A stretch of 64,000 nucleotides of DNA from JAIYDJ01 sp031400505. GTDB lineage: Bacteria; Pseudomonadota; Alphaproteobacteria; Rhodobacterales; Rhodobacteraceae. Location: positions 103,996 to 167,995 of the forward strand of contig JANNPZ010000043.1 in NCBI GenBank assembly GCA_031400505.1, written 5' to 3'. Positions 34,735 through 43,115 of this stretch are shown here, piece after piece. The notes below the pieces were generated by a model, which worked only from the letters and a program-made list of their open reading frames with translations, had not been told where the DNA came from and ran no database searches. Every line of letters starts with the position of its first letter. The first letter of the stretch is position 1. A program made the translations under genes and the position numbers.

Positions 34735-35613
34735 ATGGCTGACGTCGCATTGGGACAAACCGGGGGCAAGCCGCCCGTGTTGGAGTCCGCCACAGCCGCC
34801 TATCTGGCCATGAACCGCCGCAAGCGGATGTACGGCGGCATTTTGCTGCTGATGTTCATCGTGCTGATGGCATCCGGCTGGAGCATTTCCGAAGGCCGCA
34901 ACGCCGGAGACTTCCTGCCTGGCCTGCGCAACATCTTCGATTTCCCGTCCGAAGTGATCTCAGAAGCCTGGACCAACCGCGCCAATCTGCCGGGCTATAT
35001 CGCCCAATTCTTCCCCTCGCTGATCGAGACGATCAACATTGCCGCCGTGGCCACGCTGGTGGGCGCGCTGATCGCGGCGTTCCTGTCGCTGCTGGCATCG
35101 CGCGGGATATCGCCGTTTCCCCGGATGATCCCGGTGTTTCGCCGCACAATGGACGCGTTGCGCGCCATCCCGGAAATCGTGATTGCGCTGGTGCTGATCT
35201 ATATTCTTGGCGGCGGTCCGGTGCCTGCCGTTATCGCCATAGCGTTCCACACTGGCGGCGCGTTGGGCAAGCTGTTTTCCGAGGTCGGCGAGAATGCCGA
35301 CATGAAACCGATCGAGGGTTTGGCCTCGGTAGGGGCTTCGTGGGGGCAGAAAATGTGGCTGGGCGTGATCCCGCAGGTCGCCCCCAACTGGCTGTCCTAC
35401 ACGCTGCTGCGGTTCGAGATCAACGTGCGCGCGAGCGCAATCCTGGGCTTTGTCGGTGAGGGTGGCATCGGCCATGACCTGAAACTGGCGATGGGTTGGG
35501 GGCAGGGGAAATACGATCAGGTCATCGCGATCTTTTTCCTGCTGTTCATCACCATTGTGATCATCGACCGCATTTCCGACCATTACCGCGCCAAGATCGT
35601 GAAGGGGTCCTGA
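34735..35613 (+). CDS. phnE: Phosphonate ABC transporter permease 1
   Basis: A 292-residue permease with one N-terminal membrane helix (about 33-50) and a BPD_transp_1 domain. The EAA-loop region is AFHTGGALGKLFSEVGENAD, followed by LASVGASWGQKMWLGVIPQV, a PhnE-specific pattern. The C-terminal FEINVRASAILGFVGEGGIG is also typical. It forms the membrane channel with the second PhnE. The next gene starts 1 base after its stop. Confidence 0.94.
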   Translation: MADVALGQTGGKPPVLESATAAYLAMNRRKRMYGGILLLMFIVLMASGWSISEGRNAGDFLPGLRNIFDFPSEVISEAWTNRANLPGYIAQFFPSLIETINIAAVATLVGALIAAFLSLLASRGISPFPRMIPVFRRTMDALRAIPEIVIALVLIYILGGGPVPAVIAIAFHTGGALGKLFSEVGENADMKPIEGLASVGASWGQKMWLGVIPQVAPNWLSYTLLRFEINVRASAILGFVGEGGIGHDLKLAMGWGQGKYDQVIAIFFLLFITIVIIDRISDHYRAKIVKGS

Positions 35614-35614
35614 G

Positions 35615-36946
35615 ATGATCACCGCTGACAGCCCCCTTGCCCAAGGCATGTTCGCCAAGTTCCGCGCCCGCCGCCTGACGGCCTATGCGGTGCCCGTGGT
35701 GATATTTCTGTACCTGCTTTACACCTTCTTTGCCTTTGACGTGCCGGGCCTTGCCCAACGCGCCAAGATGGACAACGCGATGATCCTGATGTCCGACTTC
35801 TGGTCGCACAAGACGCATGTGACGCGCGACAACAAGACAGGTGAGGTGGTGATTGCCATCGAAGGCGAGGGTAAGGGCACCTATCCCGAAGGCATGAAAC
35901 CCGACTGGGTGTCGTTCGACGGCGACGTGACGACCATCGACCTGGGCGATGGCAACCTCGTGACCTATGACGCGGCAGGCGCGCGGATGGTGGTGCCCGG
36001 ATATGGCACCATCGACATCAAACCGGTGGACGGCAAGCTGGCGCTTGATGCGCCGCAGCCGATCCCTGACTGGATTTCAGTGTCCGACAACCGCATCGGC
36101 GTCACGACCCCCGCAGGCCGCTTCAATTATACCCGTTCCAAGGTCGAGACGTTCAAATACGAAGCCGGATGGGAGCTGTTCTTTTTCACCCTCGACAGCC
36201 CGTTCTACGGCAAGGGGTTCTTTGAACTGGCCGGAATGGCTGTGTCGGGCGAGCGTTTGGACCCCGCGCGCAGCAACTTCAGCTACATGGTCTCGGAAAT
36301 CTGGGACAACAAGATGTGGCACCACCGCGATGTGATGTGGGCCATCTTTGAGACGATCCTGATGGCCTTCCTTGGCACGATGGGGGCGGCGATGGTGGCA
36401 TTGCCTCTCAGCTTCCTTGCCGCGTCGAACTTTACGCGCCTGGCCCCGTTGCGGTTCGCCTTCCGCAGGATGTTTGACTTTGTGCGCGGGGTGGACGGGC
36501 TGATCTGGACCATCATCCTGTCCCGCGCCTTTGGGCCGGGGCCGATGACCGGGGCCATCGCGATCCTGATCACCGATGCCGGTACGTTTGGCAAGACATT
36601 CTCCGAAGCCTTGGAGAACATTGACGAAAAGCAGGTCGAAGGCGTGCGTTCCACTGGGGCCAATGCGCTGCAGCGGGCGCGTCTGGGGGTGATCCCGCAG
36701 ATCACGCCGGTCCTGCTCAGCCAGGTGCTCTACACATTGGAATCCAACACCCGCAGCTCTACCGTGATCGGCGCCATTGTTGGCGGCGGGATCGGTCTGT
36801 TGTTGACCCAAGCCATCGTGACGCAGAAGGATTGGGAAGAGGTGGCCTATTATATGGTCCTTATCGTGCTTATGGTGATGCTGATGGACAGCCTGTCCGG
36901 ATGGTTGCGCCGCAAGCTGATCAAGGGCGGCGACGGCGGGCACTGA
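35615..36946 (+). CDS. phnE2: Phosphonate ABC transporter permease 2 with large extracytoplasmic insertion
   Basis: A 443-residue permease, about 150 residues longer than PhnE1. After the first membrane helix (TAYAVPVVIFLYLLYTFFAF) comes a soluble, beta-rich region (about 50-235) with many Gly/Asp turns (VDGKLALDAPQPIPDWISVS), expected in the periplasm. The rest is a normal BPD_transp_1 domain with an EAA loop (DAGTFGKTFSEALENIDEKQ) and a TLESNTRSSTVIGAIVGGGI end. It pairs with PhnE1. The insertion could contact PhnD or bind ligand; that is inference. Confidence 0.93.
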   Translation: MITADSPLAQGMFAKFRARRLTAYAVPVVIFLYLLYTFFAFDVPGLAQRAKMDNAMILMSDFWSHKTHVTRDNKTGEVVIAIEGEGKGTYPEGMKPDWVSFDGDVTTIDLGDGNLVTYDAAGARMVVPGYGTIDIKPVDGKLALDAPQPIPDWISVSDNRIGVTTPAGRFNYTRSKVETFKYEAGWELFFFTLDSPFYGKGFFELAGMAVSGERLDPARSNFSYMVSEIWDNKMWHHRDVMWAIFETILMAFLGTMGAAMVALPLSFLAASNFTRLAPLRFAFRRMFDFVRGVDGLIWTIILSRAFGPGPMTGAIAILITDAGTFGKTFSEALENIDEKQVEGVRSTGANALQRARLGVIPQITPVLLSQVLYTLESNTRSSTVIGAIVGGGIGLLLTQAIVTQKDWEEVAYYMVLIVLMVMLMDSLSGWLRRKLIKGGDGGH

Positions 36947-36973
36947 CCGCCCTTGCCCTGCGCGGAAAGACAA

Positions 36974-37591
36974 ATGCCCAGACTGTCACCGACCGAACCC
37001 TTTCTGCACCACGGCTGCAAGATCCACGCCTCGACTTTCGGGGCCTATGTCGAGATCGGTGAAAGCAGCCGGATCGTCCATTCCACGTTTCAGGACTACG
37101 CCTATTGCGACCGGTTTTCCGACATCTCGAACACCACGGTCGGCAAGTTTTCCAACATCGCCGCGATGACGCGGATCGGGCCGACCGACCACCCGATGAG
37201 CAACGCGTCGCTGCACCATTTCCTGTATCGCTCTTCCTACTATTGGGACGATACCCCTGACGACACTGACTTTTTCACCCGCCGCGAGGCGCGACGCACC
37301 ATCCTCGGGCCCGATTGCTGGATCGGCCATGGTGCCATCATCCGACCCGAAGTGACCATCGGCGCCGGGGCTGTTGTCGCAGCAGGTGCTGTGGTGACCA
37401 AAGATGTTGCCCCCTACATGATAGTCGCGGGCGTCCCCGCCACTCCGTTGCGCGAACGCTTCCCGGGCCCGATCGCCGACCGGATGCTGGCACTGGCCTG
37501 GTGGGACTGGTCGCATGACCGACTGCGTGCCAGCCTCGATGATTTTCGCCGCCTGCCCGCCGAAGCGTTTCTTGATGTCTACGGCGGTTGA
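36974..37591 (+). CDS. Phosphonate-locus hexapeptide acyltransferase
   Basis: A 205-residue left-handed beta-helix protein, MPRLSPTEPFLHHGCKIHAS, with hexapeptide repeats around STFGAYVEIGESSRIVHSTF and IIRPEVTIGAGAVVAAGAVV. It matches the DapH/LacA-type transferases often linked to phn genes (and often labelled chloramphenicol acetyltransferase). GGAAAGACAA precedes the ATG. It is last in the phnCDE operon and its stop abuts that of convergent phnM1. It may acetylate aminophosphonates, as PhnO does in E. coli with an unrelated fold; inference. Confidence 0.88.
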   Translation: MPRLSPTEPFLHHGCKIHASTFGAYVEIGESSRIVHSTFQDYAYCDRFSDISNTTVGKFSNIAAMTRIGPTDHPMSNASLHHFLYRSSYYWDDTPDDTDFFTRREARRTILGPDCWIGHGAIIRPEVTIGAGAVVAAGAVVTKDVAPYMIVAGVPATPLRERFPGPIADRMLALAWWDWSHDRLRASLDDFRRLPAEAFLDVYGG

Positions 37592-38773
37592 TTACTCGGC
37601 AGCCATCCGCAACGACTGGGGCTGCGCCATGAACCGACGGGCCGCCTCTCCGGCAAGATAGGTCAGCCTTCCACCGCAAATGGTGGCTTCGATGGTCCTG
37701 CTTTCCGCCTCGACGACCACCATATCGGCACGAAAGCCGGGTTCGAGCAAACCGCGATCCGGCATCCGCAGGATCTCGGCAGCGTTGGACGAGATCATCG
37801 CCCAGGCTTTCGGCAGGCTGCACAGCCCCTTGTCCACCAGCGTCCAAGCCGCCAGTGGCAAGGCCGGAATGTGATAGTCTGACACCAGCGCGTCGCACAA
37901 TCCTTCGGCAATAAGATCGGCCGCAGCGATGTTTCCGGCCTGACTGCGACCGCGCACCACGTTTGGCGCGCCCATGATCACCGGGTTCATCATCGCATGC
38001 GCTGCCGCCGCCGCCCGGCGCGACAGCGGAAACTCGGCGATGCGCGCACCGATCATCGAGTAGAACTCGCGCGTTTCGCCATCCGGGTCGTCATGACTGC
38101 CATAGGCCACGCCGATTGCGTCGAATGCCTCGGCCAAAGTGCACAACTGCCGCGGCACTTCGCGAGCACGGGATTTCGCACGATCCAGCGTTTCCGCCAT
38201 ATCCTGCGGCGTCCGCCCAACTTTGCGCGCCCATGCAGCAAAGCTGTTCGGGTCGATCCGTGACATCGCAAAGCCCTCTTCCAGGTGGTCATTGAACACC
38301 ACGTAACCCACTTTGTGCTGCCTAACTGCATCCAGAAGTTGCGGAACCGCCTCGACCAGATGGGTCTCTGCCCGGATCTGCACGCGCAGATCAGTCAGCG
38401 CCCGCGGGCGGTACGCGTCCAACGCTTCGAGCAGCGCGATGGCTGCCGCAGGGCTGCGGTGGCCGCCTTCCCAACTCCAGCCTTGGGCGAAAAACGCGGT
38501 TGTCACACCATGCGCTGCCGCCTCCCGGTCGGCCGACGCCAGACCGACGCTCAATGGAAAGGGGGCCGAGGGGCGCGGCATGATATGCCGTTCAAAGCCG
38601 TCGCCGTGCAGGTCGATGATCCCCGGCAAGACCAGATAGCCCGACAAGTTTACCTCGGGCAACGGTCCGCGCACGATTTTGCCCTCTGCCAGACCGATGG
38701 ATCGGCGCTGCAAAGCGCCGTCGCGCAGGATCTGCGCACCGGTGAAACGCAATGGGAGGAGAGGCAGGTTCAT
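37592..38773 (-). CDS. phnM: PhnM-like amidohydrolase, paralog 1
   Basis: A 393-residue amidohydrolase-superfamily protein. The first metal site reads LPGIIDLHGDGFERHIMPRP, whereas canonical PhnM has ELHTDN; later blocks are YVVFNDHLEEGFAM, GVAYGSHDDPDGETREFY, MGAPNVVRGRSQAGNIAAAD and LVSDYHIPALPLAAW. PhnM removes diphosphate from alpha-D-ribose-1-alkylphosphonate 5-triphosphate. A second, more canonical PhnM lies at 46848-47990, so this copy may be specialised. It is probably transcribed with phnF, whose stop is 70 bases upstream. Confidence 0.88.
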   Translation of the reverse strand: MNLPLLPLRFTGAQILRDGALQRRSIGLAEGKIVRGPLPEVNLSGYLVLPGIIDLHGDGFERHIMPRPSAPFPLSVGLASADREAAAHGVTTAFFAQGWSWEGGHRSPAAAIALLEALDAYRPRALTDLRVQIRAETHLVEAVPQLLDAVRQHKVGYVVFNDHLEEGFAMSRIDPNSFAAWARKVGRTPQDMAETLDRAKSRAREVPRQLCTLAEAFDAIGVAYGSHDDPDGETREFYSMIGARIAEFPLSRRAAAAAHAMMNPVIMGAPNVVRGRSQAGNIAAADLIAEGLCDALVSDYHIPALPLAAWTLVDKGLCSLPKAWAMISSNAAEILRMPDRGLLEPGFRADMVVVEAESRTIEATICGGRLTYLAGEAARRFMAQPQSLRMAAE

Positions 38774-38843
38774 AAGTGATTCCGAACGGTTGCGTTGGTG
38801 TGAGGTTGTGGATAACCCGGCAAAGCAACGCCCACATGACGGA

Positions 38844-39554
38844 TCACTCTGGCGTCACAGTCAATTCGACGCGATCACCGGCAAACCACGTGATGCCGTA
38901 TTCGATGGGATGGCCTTTCGCGTCATGATTGATCGCAACGGACCGCAATATCGGCGCGCCTTCCGGCAGGCGTAGTTGCAACGCCATCGTTGCACGGGCG
39001 ACGACAGCGGTAAGCCGGGTCGATGACCGCGTGTAGTCCGCGATCCCGCAAGCCGCCAGCGCCAGTGTTACCGATCTGCTCCGCTCCAGCTCGGCCAGCA
39101 AGCCTGGCAGCGGCGCGGCCGGAAAGACCGATCGGAAAACGGCCAGAGCCGTTCCATCGGCCAGAGAAAGACCTTCCACGACATGGACTTGCGTACCTGC
39201 CGCCACCTGTAGCGCCTCTGCCTCGCGCTTGTCGCAGGCGCGGGTTTCCAGCCGCAGGATCTCTCTCGACGGTGTTCGACCAGAGGCAGAGACGTTCTGA
39301 TGAAAGCGCACCCTGCGGCCAAGCGGATAGGGCTGCGGCTCTGACGCCACAAAAACGCCGGCGCCGCGACGGGTGTGCAGCAAACCAGTGTCGGCCAGGC
39401 TGGCCACCGCATGGCGCACGGTGTGGCGGTTGACCCCGAAACGCGCGGCAAGCTGCGCCTCGGTCGGCAGACGGTCGCCGGGGCGGTAGTGGCCGGCAGT
39501 GATCTCGGCCAGCAGTGTTTCGGCTATGGATTTCCACAGGGCGGCGCGCGGCAT
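38844..39554 (-). CDS. phnF: GntR/HutC-family phosphonate repressor
   Basis: A 236-residue regulator. The N-terminal winged helix (about 1-70) has RPGDRLPTEAQLAARFGVNR and HTVRHAVASLADTGLLHTRR; the C-terminal UTRA effector domain (about 90-236) has FHQNVSASGRTPSREILRLE and a final GHPIEYGITWFAGDRVEL. PhnF represses phn genes until a phosphonate or phosphate-related ligand appears. It is divergent from phnG, and a candidate operator lies in the gap at 39609-39636. Confidence 0.93.
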   Translation of the reverse strand: MPRAALWKSIAETLLAEITAGHYRPGDRLPTEAQLAARFGVNRHTVRHAVASLADTGLLHTRRGAGVFVASEPQPYPLGRRVRFHQNVSASGRTPSREILRLETRACDKREAEALQVAAGTQVHVVEGLSLADGTALAVFRSVFPAAPLPGLLAELERSRSVTLALAACGIADYTRSSTRLTAVVARATMALQLRLPEGAPILRSVAINHDAKGHPIEYGITWFAGDRVELTVTPE

Positions 39555-39608
39555 GTCATGAAAATTTCTTGAAAGAAGGATTGCGGGGGGCGGTCGGGTC
39601 GGGTATCG

Positions 39609-39636
39609 ATTTGTCTAGTTGTATAGAAGTCTGGAC
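39609..39636. promoter_or_regulatory. Candidate PhnF operator between phnF and phnG
   Basis: Two tandem octamers, TTGTCTAG and TTGTATAG (39611-39626), include the inverted pair TCTA/TAGA (39614-39617 and 39624-39627), followed by GTCTGGAC (39629-39636). HutC-subfamily GntR repressors recognise sites of the GTCTAGAC or TGTATAGACA kind. The position in the phnF-phnG divergent gap fits control of both. Confidence 0.6.
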
Positions 39637-39661
39637 ATATCCGCAAGCTGTCGAGAGGCCG

Positions 39662-40117
39662 ATGACCGAAACTGCTGCCCCCCCTGCAATCCTCGCGCGC
39701 AAAGTATGGATCGGCCTGCTTGCAAGGTCCCGCCCTGATCGTGTTGCGGACCTGCTGCCCCGGTTGCCGGACCACGAGGTGCTGCGACCAGCCGAGGTGG
39801 GCGCAGTGATGGTGCGCGGCAGGACCGGTGCGGTTGGTGCGCCGTTCAATCTGGGAGAAATGAGCGTGACGCGCTGTTCGGTGCGGCTGACGTCGGGCAC
39901 CGTCGGGCACGCATATGTGCAGGGGCGCGACAAGGAACATGCGCGCCGGGCGGCGGTGCTGGATGCGTTGATGCAAACGGACGAGGGACCGTCTGTTCAG
40001 GCGGGCGTGCTGGATGTGCTTGCAGCAGAAGAAGCCGCCCGCAGGTTGGCGCGGGCCGAAAAGGCCGCATCGACCAAGGTCGATTTCTTCACGCTGGTTC
40101 GGGGGGAAGACAAATGA
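39662..40117 (+). CDS. phnG: C-P lyase core subunit PhnG
   Basis: A 151-residue protein (MTETAAPPAILARKVWIGLL), with the PhnG blocks RPAEVGAVMVRGRTGAVGAP, FNLGEMSVTRCSVRLTSG and GHAYVQGRDKEHARRAAVLD. PhnG, H, I and J form the C-P lyase core complex; PhnG with PhnI, H and L transfers ribose triphosphate onto the phosphonate. The phnH start overlaps its stop (ATGA). First gene of the catalytic operon. Confidence 0.96.
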   Translation: MTETAAPPAILARKVWIGLLARSRPDRVADLLPRLPDHEVLRPAEVGAVMVRGRTGAVGAPFNLGEMSVTRCSVRLTSGTVGHAYVQGRDKEHARRAAVLDALMQTDEGPSVQAGVLDVLAAEEAARRLARAEKAASTKVDFFTLVRGEDK

Positions 40118-40689
40118 AGCTTGACGTCCAAGCATTGACCGGTGGGTTTGATGACGCCCCGGTACAATCGGCGCGGGCATTTCGGGCGGCTTTGAACGCG
40201 CTGTCGCGGCCCGGGGTGATCGTGACGGTGGCGGGGGCGGCGGGACCTGCCCCGCTATCGGTCGCCGCATCGGTGGTGTTGCTGACACTCGCGGATGGCA
40301 CAACGCCCGTGCATCTGGCAGGGGTTTGGGACTGTGCGCTGGTACGGGACTGGATCACCTTTCATTGCGGCGCGCCTTTGGCTGGGCCGGCAGAGGCAGT
40401 ATTCGCGCTGGGTGACTGGGCGGCTCTGCGGCCCGTCGGACGCTTTGCCATTGGGCGGGCCGACTATCCGGACCGTGCAGCGACCCTGATCGTCGAAATG
40501 CCGCTGCTGGAGAACGACGGGATGCAGCTGACCGGGCCCGGGATCTTGCACAAGGCAGCCCTGCGTCTGCCCGAGGTTGAGGCGTTTCAGGCCAACCGCG
40601 CGCTTTTCCCCTTGGGCTTTGATACTTTCCTGACTTGCGGTGACCGTTTGGCCGGTCTGCCGCGCACGACTCGAGTGGAGGCGATCTGA
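40114..40689 (+). CDS. phnH: C-P lyase core subunit PhnH
   Basis: A 191-residue protein with the PhnH start LTGGFDDAPVQSARAFRAAL and NALSRPGVIVTVAGAAG, and the end FPLGFDTFLTCGDRLAGLPR. PhnH is a structural subunit of the PhnGHIJ core. It overlaps phnG by 4 bases and phnI by 1 (TGATG), so translation is probably coupled. Confidence 0.96.
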   Translation: MKLDVQALTGGFDDAPVQSARAFRAALNALSRPGVIVTVAGAAGPAPLSVAASVVLLTLADGTTPVHLAGVWDCALVRDWITFHCGAPLAGPAEAVFALGDWAALRPVGRFAIGRADYPDRAATLIVEMPLLENDGMQLTGPGILHKAALRLPEVEAFQANRALFPLGFDTFLTCGDRLAGLPRTTRVEAI

Positions 40690-41768
40690 TGTATGTGGCC
40701 GTAAAGGGCGGCGAGCGTGCGATTGACAATGCGCATGCGTTTCTGGCCGAAGAGCGTCGGGGCGATCCGCAGGTTCCAGAGCTGTCGGTCGCGCAGATCC
40801 GCGAACAGTTGCGCTTGTCGGTCAACCGGGTGATGGCCGAAGGGTCGCTGTTTGACCCAGATCTGGCAGCCCTTGCGATTAAACAGGCGCGGGGTGATCT
40901 GATCGAGGCGGTGTTTCTAATCCGCGCCTATCGCACCACGCTGCCGCGTCTGGGGGCGTCGAACCCGATCGACACGGCTGCCATGGCTTGCGTTCGGCGC
41001 ATCTCGGCCACGTTCAAGGACGCGCCGGGGGGGCAGGTTCTGGGGCCGACCTTTGACTACACGCACCGCCTTCTGGATTTCAAGCTGCTGGCGGAAGGCG
41101 GCGATCCGACATCGCAACACGCCCCCGCGATGCAGGCGTCGGTGCCCCATATCACCGAATTCCTGAACCGCGACGGCATGATCGAAACAGATACCCCGAG
41201 CGATGCGACGCCGCCCGACCTGACGCGCGAGCCGATGGAACTGCCCGCCAGCCGCGCGTTGCGCCTGCAGGCGATCACGCGGGGCGACGAGGGGTTCATC
41301 CTGTCGATGGCCTATTCCACCCAGCGCGGCTATGGCCGCACACATGCCTTTGTCGGTGAGTTGCGCATCGGTACAGTGGCCGTGGAAATGGACATCCCCG
41401 AACTGGGTTTCGCAGTTGAAATCGGCGAGATCGAGGTCAGCGAATGCGAAACCGTCAACCAGTTCAAGGGGTCGAAGACCGAGCCGCCGCAGTTTACGCG
41501 GGGGTACGGGCTGGTGTTCGGGCAATCCGAGCGCAAGGCGATTGCGATGTCGCTGGTGGACCGCAGCCTGCGCTGGAAGGAGTTGGGCGAAGACAGCATT
41601 GGCGCACCGGCGCAGGACGAGGAATTTGTGCTGATGCATTCCGACAACGTTCAGGCGACGGGCTTTCTGGAGCATATCAAGTTGCCACACTACGTCGATT
41701 TTCAGGCAGAGCTGGAAATGGTGCGCCATCTGCGCGCCGAAGTCGCGGCGCGCGAGGCGGCGGAATGA
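40689..41768 (+). CDS. phnI: C-P lyase core subunit PhnI (nucleosidase / ribosyltransferase)
   Basis: A 359-residue protein starting MYVAVKGGERAIDNAHAFLA. Conserved blocks are IRAYRTTLPRLGASNPIDTA, SMAYSTQRGYGRTHAFVGEL, and VEIGEIEVSECETVNQF with TRGYGLVFGQSERKAIAMSL near the end. PhnI removes adenine from ATP and, with PhnG, H and L, forms the ribose-1-phosphonate 5-triphosphate. A 79-base gap containing an intergenic repeat separates it from phnJ. Confidence 0.96.
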   Translation: MYVAVKGGERAIDNAHAFLAEERRGDPQVPELSVAQIREQLRLSVNRVMAEGSLFDPDLAALAIKQARGDLIEAVFLIRAYRTTLPRLGASNPIDTAAMACVRRISATFKDAPGGQVLGPTFDYTHRLLDFKLLAEGGDPTSQHAPAMQASVPHITEFLNRDGMIETDTPSDATPPDLTREPMELPASRALRLQAITRGDEGFILSMAYSTQRGYGRTHAFVGELRIGTVAVEMDIPELGFAVEIGEIEVSECETVNQFKGSKTEPPQFTRGYGLVFGQSERKAIAMSLVDRSLRWKELGEDSIGAPAQDEEFVLMHSDNVQATGFLEHIKLPHYVDFQAELEMVRHLRAEVAAREAAE

Positions 41769-41804
41769 CGGCGCACGGTTCGGGATTGCGGCTGGTGACG
41801 GTTG

Positions 41805-41837
41805 CCTCCGGCGGGGATATTTTGGCCAAGATGAAAG
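41805..41837 (+). repeat. Intergenic repeat, copy 2, between phnI and phnJ
   Basis: CCTCCGGCGGGGATATTTTG then GCCAAGATGAAAG lies inside the 79-base phnI-phnJ gap. It shares GGATATTT and CCAAGATGAAAG with copy 1 at 20291-20322. It lacks the long G/C hairpin seen in copies 1 and 3. The phnJ ribosome-binding site (GGGGCAGAGGC) follows directly. Confidence 0.7.
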
Positions 41838-41847
41838 GGGCAGAGGC

Positions 41848-42723
41848 ATGAGCGAGCAGGCTTACAACTTTGCCTATCTGGACGAGCAGACCAAGCGGAT
41901 GATCCGCCGGGCGATCCTGAAGGGCGTGGCGGTGCCCGGTTATCAGGTGCCCTTTGCCAGCCGCGAGATGCCGATGCCTTACGGCTGGGGAACCGGTGGG
42001 GTGCAGGTGACGGCCGCCTGTCTGGTGCCCGAGGACGTGCTGAAGGTGATCGACCAGGGCGCGGATGACACGACCAACGCGGTGTCGATCCGCAAGTTCT
42101 TCTCACGCACGGCTGGGGTTGCGGTTACCGAGGCTACGGCGGATGCGACGATCCTTCAGACCCGCCACCGCATCCCCGAAGCGCCGCTGCACGATGGACA
42201 GATCCTTGTCTACCAGGTGCCGATCCCGGAACCTCTGAGATTTCTGGAGCCGCGAGAGACGGAAACCCGAAAGATGCATGAGTTGGAAGAATACGGGTTG
42301 ATGCATGTGAAGCTATATGAAGATATTGCGCGGCACGGGCAGATTGCGACCGCCTATGCCTATCCGGTCAAGGTCGAGGGCAGGTATGTGATGGACCCAT
42401 CCCCGATCCCGAAATTCGACAACCCGAAACTGTCAGGCTCGGCGGCGTTGCAGCTGTTCGGGGCAGGGCGCGAGCAGCGGATTTATGCGGTGCCGCCCTA
42501 TACGCAGGTGGTCAGCCTCGATTTCGACGATCATCCGTTTGTCGCCTCCAAGGCAGCCCATGACTGCGATTTGTGCGGAGCGGGCGAGAGCTATCTTGAC
42601 GAGGTGATCATCGACGATGCAGGCGGGCGGATGTTTGTCTGTTCGGACACCGATTACTGTGCAACCCGTCGCGCCGCCGGTCATGTCGGCGCGATGTCCC
42701 CCGAAAAAGGACCGGACCAATGA
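41848..42723 (+). CDS. phnJ: Carbon-phosphorus lyase, radical-SAM subunit PhnJ
   Basis: A 291-residue protein, MSEQAYNFAYLDEQTKRMIR. The unusual iron-sulfur motif CX2CX21CX5C is complete: Cys240, Cys243, Cys265 and Cys271 (HDCDLCGAGESY and FVCSDTDYCA). Other blocks are PYGWGTGGVQVTAACLVPED and DDTTNAVSIRKFFSRTAG. PhnJ uses S-adenosylmethionine and a [4Fe-4S] cluster to break the C-P bond, giving an alkane and ribose-1,2-cyclic phosphate 5-phosphate. The VOC gene start overlaps its stop. Confidence 0.97.
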   Translation: MSEQAYNFAYLDEQTKRMIRRAILKGVAVPGYQVPFASREMPMPYGWGTGGVQVTAACLVPEDVLKVIDQGADDTTNAVSIRKFFSRTAGVAVTEATADATILQTRHRIPEAPLHDGQILVYQVPIPEPLRFLEPRETETRKMHELEEYGLMHVKLYEDIARHGQIATAYAYPVKVEGRYVMDPSPIPKFDNPKLSGSAALQLFGAGREQRIYAVPPYTQVVSLDFDDHPFVASKAAHDCDLCGAGESYLDEVIIDDAGGRMFVCSDTDYCATRRAAGHVGAMSPEKGPDQ

Positions 42724-43112
42724 CCGACCGACCCGCAATCGTCCCTTACTTCAGCTATGTCGACGCCAAGGCCGCGATGCGCTTTCTGGCCGAGGCTTTC
42801 GGCTTTGACACAGTGCAGGCGTTTGACGGCCCCGATGGCCGGCTGACGCATGGCGAGATGCGCCACGGCAATGGCGTGATCATGCTTGGCAGCGTCGATG
42901 CCGCCGTGCCCCGGCAAAGCCCCGGCGTGTATGTGGTGGTGGCCGATGTCGATGCGCACCACGCGCGCGCGATGGCGGCGGGGGCGGTGCTGGTTTATCC
43001 GCCTGAGGACACTGAGTTTGGCACGCGGCGCTACCGCGTCCGCGATCCCGAAGGCCACGAATGGTCGTTCGGGACCTATCAGCCGCAAACCGAAAAACCG
43101 GAGTGGACCTGA
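42720..43112 (+). CDS. VOC/glyoxalase-superfamily protein inside the phn operon
   Basis: A 130-residue VOC protein (MTDRPAIVPYFSYVDAKAAM, RFLAEAFGFDTVQAF). It has paired betaalphabetabetabeta modules: LTHGEMRHGNGVIMLGSVD in the first and FGTRRYRVRDPEGHEWSFGT in the second, where His44, Glu46 and the last Glu are plausible metal ligands, in the style of PhnB-like proteins. The start overlaps phnJ by 4 bases and phnK begins 3 bases after its stop, so it is translated as part of the operon. No VOC gene occurs at this place in the E. coli phn operon. Role unknown. Confidence 0.86.
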   Translation: MTDRPAIVPYFSYVDAKAAMRFLAEAFGFDTVQAFDGPDGRLTHGEMRHGNGVIMLGSVDAAVPRQSPGVYVVVADVDAHHARAMAAGAVLVYPPEDTEFGTRRYRVRDPEGHEWSFGTYQPQTEKPEWT

Positions 43113-43115
43113 ATC

